A DNA stretch of 64,000 nucleotides from Bipolaris cookei. Taxonomy: Eukaryota > Ascomycota > Dothideomycetes > Pleosporales > Pleosporaceae. The notes beneath the pieces were generated by a model. It ran no database searches. It was not told where the DNA came from and worked only from the letters and a program-made list of their open reading frames with translations. Shown here piece by piece: positions 21,769-30,312 of this stretch. Positions within the stretch are counted from its first letter, which is position 1; every line of letters begins with the position of its first letter. The translations under genes were made by a program, and so were the position numbers. The stretch covers positions 4,945 to 68,944 of the forward strand of contig NRSV01000076.1 of the NCBI GenBank assembly GCA_002286855.1. Direction: 5' to 3'.

Positions 21769-23482
21769 GCTTCTGTTTTTCCACTTTGAGATATCCTGTC
21801 TTTTGTTTTGTCCGTGTACGATATATTAGCAATGGATACTGGTTTTGGAAAACGAAAATTATACCCTTGTACAGTCCTCTGGTTAAGATGAGTTACGCAA
21901 GCAAACAGGGCTGTTCATGTTGTCGAGGTTGAAACGCTATGCAAAGAGCTTGTGCAGCGGTAGCAGTAATGATAATATGGAACTCGTATACCCCCACCAC
22001 TTCAAACACCCATCTTCAATGCCTGTTTGCTACTCTTGACGATTCCATGCCTTTACTATGCCATTGCCAGTCTTCGAGACTCTTGACGAATTACATGGAT
22101 TTCATTCTTACATCTGATACAAATCTTACAATATTTTGCCTTTCCATTGTTTCTCCTGCCCTGTTCGCCGTGAAACACGCCTTGCTACACAAGGCCCCCC
22201 ACATGCCTAGCTTCGCCATACCCGCACTCGTCAATGCCATCGTACAAGGAAAAAAAAGCCCTCTCCCACTGCCGCATCCTCCGCACACGACATTACCCAG
22301 CTCGCACACAATCCTCCCCAATCCCTCGACCCCGCCAGTCTCTGCTCAGTCAGGTGGACTTAACACTACAAAATGACGTATAGCTTTCTTTGACCCCCCA
22401 AAAAGCCTCACTTATGAAACAAGGTTCAGCATGTCTTTATTTTTCGCTTCAAGTGCTGCAGAACCACGGTTAATCGTACTCTAGCCTGTGTGGTGGCGCC
22501 GATATGCGAGCGTTCGGCTCCTACGACCCACAGTGGGGGTTATGAGTTGCTGAGTGTGCAGGCGATCCACCCCCCCCCCCCCCTAAGTAGATAAGCGGGT
22601 ACCCGCATTCAGAGCGAAAAGCAACAAATTGAGGCGTCTTTTGCGCGCATGTGCAGCATCGTGCGCTTGCATGCGTCATTGCCACACTGTATTTTGACTT
22701 CTTCTTTTGACTTTTACTTCTCTTTTTTTTATGTGTGTTTTGGTGGGGGGGGGGGGGGAAAGGGTGCAAAAGGTGTGAGATTACACTGAGAGTCATGTTT
22801 AGTGTGACCGAGAAGCTTTTTGTCAAAGTGACATCAGGTTTTATCTTCACCTTGCTTTTGCGCTGCGACATGCGTGACTGCGATATTTGATTTTGGCTCA
22901 TCAGGTGGTATTTCTGCACACCGGACGTTGAGCTAGCTGGTTAGCCTCTATGTACTGTGTTCTGCTGTGGTTGTGGTAAACCACCGAATTAGCTTTGCCG
23001 CAAGTGTACCAGATTCTTGACGCACAAGTAGATTTGGTACGAGGGAATGACGACGATGATGGTAATGGCGAGATTGTTGGTGGAACTAAGACAACAAATC
23101 GGCATGCGACGGATGAAAAAGGATGTGGGGGACACGCTGCTTGTTCGCTGGAAAACGACGTAACTGCACATGTTGAAACTTGTTTACTTTTATGGTATCC
23201 TGAGGCAGGAAGATGTGCAGGGAGATAAAAGGAACATGTTCTTCCGAGTTTCCATGCGTTAGTGGTGGCTTAAAAGACGTTGAATAGGGCTGAAGAGGGG
23301 GGTTGTGTCGTTTCGTTGTTTTTTTCTTCATGCATTACTAGAAATAGAACTAAACCGAGGCTTTTTCGAAGCAAGTAATATAGCCACCCTAGTCATGCAC
23401 ATTAAACATAGGCGGCGAGCTACAGAATGATGTAGTAACCAATGACTACTCTAGCTCAAGGCTACATTCGGGAGGATGGATT
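21769..23482. other. Intergenic region with matched C14 and G14 runs
   Basis: About 1.7 kb between convergent genes. No gene is supported. It contains two homopolymer runs listed separately. The first 150 bp is the 3' UTR of the GPI-type protein gene. Confidence 0.4.
22570..22758. repeat. C14 run and G14 run 161 bp apart
   Basis: Bases 22570-22583 are 14 consecutive C; 22745-22758 are 14 consecutive G. They are perfectly complementary and equal in length. The 161 bp between has no other inverted symmetry I can see. Each run could form a G-quadruplex/i-motif, or the pair could fold into a stem. Homopolymer length is prone to sequencing error. Confidence 0.75.
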
Positions 23483-24537
23483 CTAAGGACGTTCAGCAGG
23501 CTTCAGCTCTTCCAAGTCTGCACACTCCTCATCCCATCCGTCAGCCTGCCATCCGCTCTTGAAGTACTGAGCAGCATCTTCGGAACCCTTGAGGTTCCAC
23601 AATGCCCAGTTGAGCACAGCTTTGCCAAACAGGCCGCCGTTGGCGTGCCAAAGGTCGCCGTCGTGGCCGAGAGGAAGGATTCCCTTCCATTTGGGAGTGC
23701 CGGCAGGAATGTTCTTGAAGTCGCGATTACCCTGTAGGTTGACGTGTCAGCCGGCATTCGCGAAAAAGAAAACTTGTTGCAAAAGGGATGATCTGAGTAG
23801 TATGCGTATCCTGAATATGATTCTTGACACATAGTATATCGACATGGAAGAGCTCACGTTGTCCTGTGCAGGGTCAGTCGGGCCACCCAGAACATAAAGC
23901 ACTGGCTTCTTCCACTTCGATGCCAGATACTGTTTATCCTTGTTGGCAAGGCCAGAGCTGACAGTGCCGACAGTAGCAACTCGGCGGTCAGGAAAGGTAT
24001 AAGCAGCCTCAAGCCCACCGCATAAGAAGCCCGCTGTCATGAGCCTGCTTGCGTCGACATTTGCGTATTTGCCTTTTCCAGCGTGTTTATGAACCCAGTC
24101 AATAGCCTTCTTCATGGTCTAGTCATTGGATGGGCCTTGCATGCTCATGGATGTGTCCTGCGTCGTGTTGGTTGTGTCTGGCGCCATGACGCCCTCGGAG
24201 ATAGCGAGGAACCCGTTCGCAGCTACATGTTTGAGGAAGACTTGGTTCGTAGTGCCATTGATATTCCAGGCACCGTTGCCCCAGATCAGAACAGGGAATT
24301 TGCTCGAGTCAGCGATAGGGACGCCGCTCGGGAAGTAGATGGTGTGGTCTGGGAGGCCAGAGTCGATGTAGGGCACGATCCTGCTGTCACTTTGCTATTG
24401 CCAATGTTAGTTTGCTAAGTTTGGTGAAGAAAGTTTCTTCAAAAAAGGGAACGTACGAGAACTTCCAATTGAAGAGGCGACGCAGTAACGCTTCGAACCG
24501 TGAGTGCCGCGAGGGCGAGGCTGAATGTACACTTCAT
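23483..24537 (-). pseudogene. Secreted alpha/beta hydrolase, disabled (internal stop and lost nucleophile)
   Basis: Three exons (24537-24457, 24394-23858, 23731-23483) join in phase to 289 codons: a signal peptide (MKCTFSLALAALTVRSVT), strand/oxyanion region FPVLIWGNGAWN, then the core fold. Two lesions stand out. Codon 119 is TAG (24121-24119), and no splice pair removes it. At codon 151 the nucleophile elbow reads GFLCGG where this family has a serine in the L position; the codon is TTA, one C-to-T step from TCA. The acid (GGPTDP) and histidine (LPLGHDGDLW) regions look intact. Both changes fit C-to-T at a CpA step, the RIP-type context. The gene lies at the edge of an AT-rich island. The native enzyme would be a secreted esterase-like hydrolase of unknown substrate. 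Confidence 0.75.
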
Positions 24538-25008
24538 ATTTCAAGATGTAAAGAGAGCAACTGAACTGTGATTCTAAGAGATGGCCGATATCACGATAAA
24601 TTAATTGACTGACAGAAACCGAAGGCTTATTTAATGATTTGTTGCCAATTTATATAAAGTTCCCTAGCACATCTTTTTCTCCTCCACAGGCAGATTTTCT
24701 CATACGTCCTAGATTAAAAAAGACAGGATGTATCGCGAGCTTATATATAATTAATGCTTCACTAGCCAGTTCGGTGCGTTGAAACATGTCAGCTTATTTA
24801 TCCTGTTGGAACCCAGAAGATGAATACTTCTTTACCCTCGGTCCTACTCTTGAATGTTGGGGTAATCGACACGGTGGGGACGAAACGCCGATTCAAGAAC
24901 ATATGTACAGGCAACCTTAACTGGATGGCAACATACACGAGTACCCGAGACCCGTTCTCTCTATTAATCTACCAGAATTCCGTTTGTACACCAGTATGAT
25001 GTGTGTTC
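24538..25008. other. Intergenic, AT-rich
   Basis: 470 bp with TATATA-type runs (24647-24655, 24740-24750). It includes the promoter side of the broken hydrolase. Nothing else seen. Confidence 0.35.
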
Positions 25009-25512
25009 TCAAACAAACATGGCTCCTACTGCGCCCATTACTGCTCCGGTAAAAGTCCACTTTCCGTACCCCCTCCGGTGTGCAGCAGCACCGGTAGCCT
25101 GAGAAGTTTCGGAAGAATTTGTCGGGCTTGCACTGCTCGCAGAGGTCTCCGTAGTGCTAGCCGTACTCTGAACACTCGTTGCGCTAGACTCTGATGACAC
25201 GACTACTGTAGTGCTGACAACCGTGGTGCTCGACACAAACGTCGGGGTATCAACAGCTATACTTGTTGATATGCTGTTAGGTGTTGGAAGCGAAGTAGCA
25301 ATTGGACTGTTGCTGATTATGAATGGATCTCCCCATGTTGATGTTGTTGTTGTTGCTGATGGTGAGGCAATACTAGGGATGAGAGCATCCGTCGAAGCAG
25401 CGGCTGGGGTTGAGACTTCGACAGTGAACGGTTCGCCCCAAGAGCTTGTCTGTGCGAAGGAGACTCCTAGGAGAGACAACAGTATAGTCTTTCTCAAAGG
25501 CGACTGCTTCAT
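25009..25512 (-). CDS. Small GPI-type Ser/Thr-rich surface protein with duplicated WG[ED]PF motif
   Basis: One exon. I chose the ATG at 25512 (MKQSPLRKTILLSLLGVSFA, a good signal peptide); an upstream in-frame ATG at 25524 only adds four residues. The mature part opens with SSWGEPFTVEVSTPAA and repeats it some 40 residues on as TSTWGDPFIISNSPIA. A Ser/Thr/Val-rich stalk follows, and the C-terminus is a GPI-addition-like hydrophobic tail (WTFTGAVMGAVGAMFV) after a basic AAHRRGYGK. About 167 aa. No family name is known to me. It sits between the broken hydrolase and the BTB pseudogene in AT-rich DNA. Likely a wall or plasma-membrane protein. Confidence 0.65.
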   Translation of the reverse strand: MKQSPLRKTILLSLLGVSFAQTSSWGEPFTVEVSTPAAASTDALIPSIASPSATTTTSTWGDPFIISNSPIATSLPTPNSISTSIAVDTPTFVSSTTVVSTTVVVSSESSATSVQSTASTTETSASSASPTNSSETSQATGAAAHRRGYGKWTFTGAVMGAVGAMFV

Positions 25513-26562
25513 CTTGTTGTTCAAGACGAGTTGGTGTATCCGAATGCGATTTGTACCGGGGAATATACAGGCTTTGTCGATCTTCAGGGTAGGAGCCGTA
25601 ACCGTAAGGTGCTAGATTCTTCTCTGTTTCCTTGGCCAATATAAAACTGAATCTATGATACTGACGCTCGAACCTGATATCCTACGAGGAAAATCATAAA
25701 CCGGTTTCTCCACGCTTTTAACACGTCCTTTGCAAGGCTCTCCTCGGCGTCCCTGCTTAGCTCATTCTCCGAGATCATCTTGTCAGGCTTACGCTTTACA
25801 TCTCTTCTGCTCTCGAAGCAGAGTTTGTGGCGTTTCTTTGTATCGAAGCAGCCTAATTTTACGACGGTGGTGGATTGATGTGCTGGCGTGGTGACACGTG
25901 ATTGGTGAGCCTGCGCAAATCTCGGGTCTCCGCATCGCGCATATGCGAGATAACGGGCAAAACAGAACACCGCGTCGCCGTTTATGTCGGCATTCTCGAC
26001 GGAGATTTTACAGGACGCATGGCAATTAACAATAATATATGCAATGGTTGCTACCAACGAAATGTGATTTGTTCGTGGGAAAAGGGGATATGAGCAACGT
26101 AACAGTCTCTGGTGAATGTAGTAAGCATCAGGCTTCTCACCTTTATCAACCTATTTAGATAATATAGTCTTTAGAGTTCCATTCTCTCTTGCAATATGAT
26201 AGATCCCAGGTCGCAGAAATGGCCAAACAATATAAAATTGAAACGTGATCTATCCTGAATGTGTCCAATAAGACAAACGGATGATCAATTTTGTCATCTA
26301 GAACATTTTTTCTTGGACACCTCACATACACATCAATCATATTTGCGGCCTCTACTGCAGAATCACGAAGATTAGCGCGTACCAGTAGTGAATCATCTAG
26401 GCGTTTGCTCATTGCAGATTTTCACATTCACCTTGAAGTGGGTGCGCTAGCACTACGTACCTTAAAGCCACAACGAGCGATTTGATTTCCTCTACCTTCT
26501 TTTACTAGAGAAGCCTCCCAAATATAGGCCAGACGTGAGATTCAGCGGATTGTGTTGCGAAT
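25513..26562. other. AT-rich intergenic DNA
   Basis: About 1 kb with only short open frames. Two minus-strand frames (25653-26057, 134 codons; 26155-26412, 85 codons) have no recognisable domain; the second could be a fragment of a decayed gene. No repeat structure was found. Confidence 0.4.
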
Positions 26563-27404
26563 ATGGCTACTCCAATCACTTCGAGAACGATCAAATCCAA
26601 TCAACCAAAAAAGGCACTGCTATTCGGGTGAGTATATTCCTTGCTATTGTTTACACTTCGAGACACCTAAATCTGACTTGATCATTAGAACCAGCGCGAA
26701 AGGTAGTTTCATCGTCCTTGAGGTTGGATCATAGAATGTTCAATATCACGTACACAAGGCCATGCTCACCCACCATTCCGAGTACTTCTCCAGAGATCTC
26801 GATGGTTCATGGAGGGAGGCAGAAGAGAGCTCAATCACGCTCAATGATATGGACCCGGAAACTTTTGAAAATTTTCGTTCAGTGGCTATACACTCAAAAG
26901 ATTTCATCGGAAAAGGACGTCGACCGCATCCTCGACACCTATCCTAGCGACGAACATGATGACGGACCGTACATCACTCTTCTGACAAAAGCGGTTGTGT
27001 TTTGTGACAGACTCTTGGTACACAAATTTCGCAAAGCTGTACACAACCACATCGTTGAAATCACTATACAGTTGTATGGCCGACGCCAGTCGAGCTTTTT
27101 CTATGCGAGTAAGCACACTTTCGAGAACTTGCCAGAAGACCATATCATCTGCAATTTCTTTATTGACGTATATTGTCGATGCGTGAAATACTCCACAAAC
27201 GACATAGGTTTTCTAAACACGACGTAGTTCAGGGACAACCTACCACGAACCCTTCTTGTTGGACTTATACAAGAATACTTTTCGCTATTGGAGAACGAAG
27301 AAGTAGAGTTATATGATTCCACCTTCTGGGAACGCTGTGACTACCATGAATATACAGATGATCTGGAGAGACAGAGATGTCAAGAATTCATAGCCTGGGA
27401 TTAG
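26563..27404 (+). pseudogene. BTB/POZ-domain protein pseudogene
   Basis: The plus strand reads as a typical fungal BTB protein once one intron is removed (donor GTGAGT at about 26628, acceptor TTAG at 26688). It begins MATPITSRTIKSNQPKKALLFG and continues into GTSAKGSFIVLEVG. Then TAG (26732-26734) interrupts just before the BTB core VHKAMLTHHSEYFSRDL. The core is then hit by a one-base insertion in the T-run at about 26873-26876, after which the frame continues as VQWLYTQKISSEKDVD. A further TAG (27225-27227) precedes a conserved-looking tail that ends at 27404 (FIAWD). Three independent lesions make an active product very unlikely. BTB proteins of this type are multi-copy in such fungi and often act as adaptors for Cul3 ligases. 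Confidence 0.75.
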
Positions 27405-28257
27405 ATGGACAACTGACCTATGAGGTGACTGAAATTACTCAATAAGCAGTAGAGACTCAAAAATGAACAAAGAGCCCGATGTAGAGCGTTGAAAGACACA
27501 GGAAAACTGCTCGAGGATGCCTAAAGGGTCACATGCGTGGATTGAAGGAGAACCTGAACATTTATAGGCTTCCACAGATGTATGTCAGAGATGACTGGAA
27601 AGTTCAAGCTGTAGAAAATAATTCTATTGCAATAAACGGCTCTTTGAACGTGTCGCTATCGTGAATCATTGCAATTTGCTGATGCCTTTGTCACATATCC
27701 ATCATCGCAATCATCTACATACCCAGCTTGTTGTCCGTTACAATAACATAGCCTAAGCACGTGACAGAAACTCTTGACAGATCTTCCTTACGAATACGAA
27801 TTTGCTTTTGACACACTGCTATCCAAGTTTCATGCCGTTATGAACCGCCTATCATATGACTGATGATCCTACATGTCATGTAAATAAATGACAAATTAAT
27901 TCTTGTTACACACAATCCAAAATTATCACATAAGATATTGAAACGAAATCGAACCGTTTATTTCGCAACATCCGCGCAAATTGAGCTGGCAAACGGTTGT
28001 CTAAGAGAAGAGCAATTGCAATAACCACTTTACTTCAAACGCATAAAGGTCAATAACAAACCTATCCCACATCAACCGAGAAATGCAACGACTAGAAAGC
28101 GAACCCAGAGAAACCTAGACACCTAAGCACTACAAGAGACGCCCAGAACATCATTTGAAATGCGTAGATGACGTATAATTAATCTCCACACAATACAAAA
28201 TCCTGCATAAAACCCATCTTCGCAACTCCTTTCAAACTTCTATCCTCAGCCTCAAAC
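27405..28257. other. AT-rich intergenic DNA
   Basis: About 850 bp with no open frame of note. It separates the BTB pseudogene from the coiled-coil gene; the last part is that gene's 3' flank. Confidence 0.4.
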
Positions 28258-29634
28258 TCACACCAACAACGGTATCATCTGCGCAACCCCGCAATTAGCC
28301 CGGTCCACATACTCATACTCATACTCATACTCGTACTCATTTTCATCGCTCTCGTCGTCATCACCATCCTGGCTTCCCCCCGAATAGGTCTGCACCGAAA
28401 CGCTAGTCTCACGCACCTCGTAGGCCTCAGACGCCTCACTGCCATCTAGACTCTCCACGTCGTCCTCATCGTCACCCTCTTGACACTCCATATCATCACA
28501 GTCATCGTCGTTATCGTCGTCGTCGTCATCACTCTCGCCCTCGTCCTCTCCCTCCTGCTCGTCGTCCTCCTCCTCGTTGTCAGCCTCCTGCTCCTGCTCC
28601 TCCCTAACCCCCACCACGGTCGCTATATCCCAGTCCATCTCAGTCGTAGTATTAAGCTGAGAATCAAACATAGCAGTGATAGCCTCAGTCTCAGCATCCC
28701 GCTGCGACTTGGCGCAATCATCCCTCGAAAGAGCCTTCCACCACTTAATCACGAGCTTCTGATTATTCTCCTTGACCGCTGCAAGCTCAGTTGACAGCTT
28801 CTGGAATTCTTCCTCGAGCCACCACTTCCCGTCTCTCAATGAGGCATTGTCATCTTCCAAACTCATATTCATGGCTTTGAGCTCTTTATTCTTGCGCTTC
28901 AGGTCCTCATTGAGCGAATCTAGCTCCCGGTTTTTGCTTTGGGCTTGGTTGATGGCGGTCGACATATCCGCCACTTGGCCTTCCATGGTGCGGTGCGTGG
29001 TCTTGTACATGCTGTACCAGACTTCGCAGCGCTGGCGGATTGAGGTCACTTGCTCCTGGAGATTGCGCATCTCAGCCATGGTGGTGGAGCTGTTGGAGAG
29101 GGAATGGCGGACCCAGGCCTGGTGCATGAAGTCGTCTTGCTTGCGCTGTTCTTCGGAGGCGTCGAGGCAGGATTGCAAGCGGTCCACTTCGACTTCGAGG
29201 TTTTTGAGCGCGGTGGCCTGCGATTCGATCGTTTTGTGCGTGCTGCCAAGCTCGTCGAGCGTCAAGTTGAGGGTGTTGCGCAGCGAGCCTAGCTCCTTGC
29301 AGGCGCTGCCGTATGCGACTCGCTCTCTGGCAAGCTTTTCAACCGCGTCCTGCTGTCCCTTTTGAGCTGCCTCGAGAGCCTTGCATGTTTCGTCGCGCCT
29401 GCCAGAGGATTCGTGCAGTTGAGTTTTGGCGGCGGAGAGTTCGGCCTCCATTTCTGAAAGGCGAGATTGAAGCTTGGTCGCCTCAGCAGATGCCTCGCGA
29501 TATTTTCTTCCTGTCTCATGATTGCATGGGAGATTGATTTCTAGAAGATCCGCCATGATCATAATGGCAAGGACAGAGAAGCTGATTATAATGCCAGCAA
29601 CCACTAGCATGAGAAAGTCTTCAAACTCGATCAT
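28258..29634 (-). CDS. Uncharacterised membrane-anchored coiled-coil protein with acidic tail
   Basis: One exon, 458 aa. Residues about 6-30 form one hydrophobic helix (LMLVVAGIIISFSVLAIMIM) that would anchor the protein. Residues about 40-310 are a long heptad-type coiled coil, rich in Glu/Lys/Gln/Leu. The last 110 residues are extremely acidic (Glu/Asp runs), and near the end an EYEYEYEYEY stretch comes from a six-base repeat. No named family was recognised; anchored coiled coils of this kind act as tethers or spacers at organelles, but no role is claimed. It lies next to the AT-rich island and its neighbours give no hint. Confidence 0.7.
   Translation of the reverse strand: MIEFEDFLMLVVAGIIISFSVLAIMIMADLLEINLPCNHETGRKYREASAEATKLQSRLSEMEAELSAAKTQLHESSGRRDETCKALEAAQKGQQDAVEKLARERVAYGSACKELGSLRNTLNLTLDELGSTHKTIESQATALKNLEVEVDRLQSCLDASEEQRKQDDFMHQAWVRHSLSNSSTTMAEMRNLQEQVTSIRQRCEVWYSMYKTTHRTMEGQVADMSTAINQAQSKNRELDSLNEDLKRKNKELKAMNMSLEDDNASLRDGKWWLEEEFQKLSTELAAVKENNQKLVIKWWKALSRDDCAKSQRDAETEAITAMFDSQLNTTTEMDWDIATVVGVREEQEQEADNEEEDDEQEGEDEGESDDDDDDNDDDCDDMECQEGDDEDDVESLDGSEASEAYEVRETSVSVQTYSGGSQDGDDDESDENEYEYEYEYEYVDRANCGVAQMIPLLV
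28308..28339. repeat. Hexanucleotide repeat coding for Glu-Tyr
   Basis: A run of ACTCAT-type hexamers, with one variant copy, inside the acidic tail of the coiled-coil gene encodes alternating Glu and Tyr. Likely to vary in length between strains. Confidence 0.8.
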
Positions 29635-30312
29635 CTTTTCCTTGACGAGGTCGGGTTTTGTTTTAAGGGTGATGTCGGACTGAAAGTGTGCTGTACACGT
29701 CTTGTTGTTGAATCTGTGTTATAGTTGTTGAGAAGTCCTAGAAGTATCCACAAGTGGTTGTGAAAGAATACGGGGATGCAATCCAATTTTATTGTCTCTG
29801 AAAGCATCATGCAAAGAATCAGTAGGATGATGCTTTCGGTGGAACGAGTCAAGTGACCAGCTTCCCATGGTCAACAATTCCCGCGCCAACCAACCATGAA
29901 TCCCGTGTATGTGGCTATCGCAAACATCATGTCAAAGATAGGTGGGGTTTTGGTTCGCAGACGAGACCAATCTGACACACTAGGGCGTTGGTAATTGGCC
30001 TAAACGTATGCAATATGGCTATGCACTAATGACAACCATGGGTACCAGTGTGATCATGTACACATCAGTATTCTAGCCGCAGCTTTCGAAATCTCATCGC
30101 ATGTGTAGGAGGAAAATTACCACACATTTTTTTTTCACGAACCACGGAATCCAGCCGGGTGAGCTAGGAATGTAATCGAAATCGATAGTCTTATTTCTGG
30201 CTAAAAAAACCTATACTTTTATGGTCAAGCTCATCAACATGAAGCAAACTATAGGCCTGCGTGGGCGAATGGAAGTGATACATGGAGGCTGGTTTCTGTT
30301 TTCTACACATCC
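29635..30312. other. Intergenic
   Basis: About 680 bp. It holds the promoter of the coiled-coil gene and the 3' flank of Abp1. No element recognised. Confidence 0.35.
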
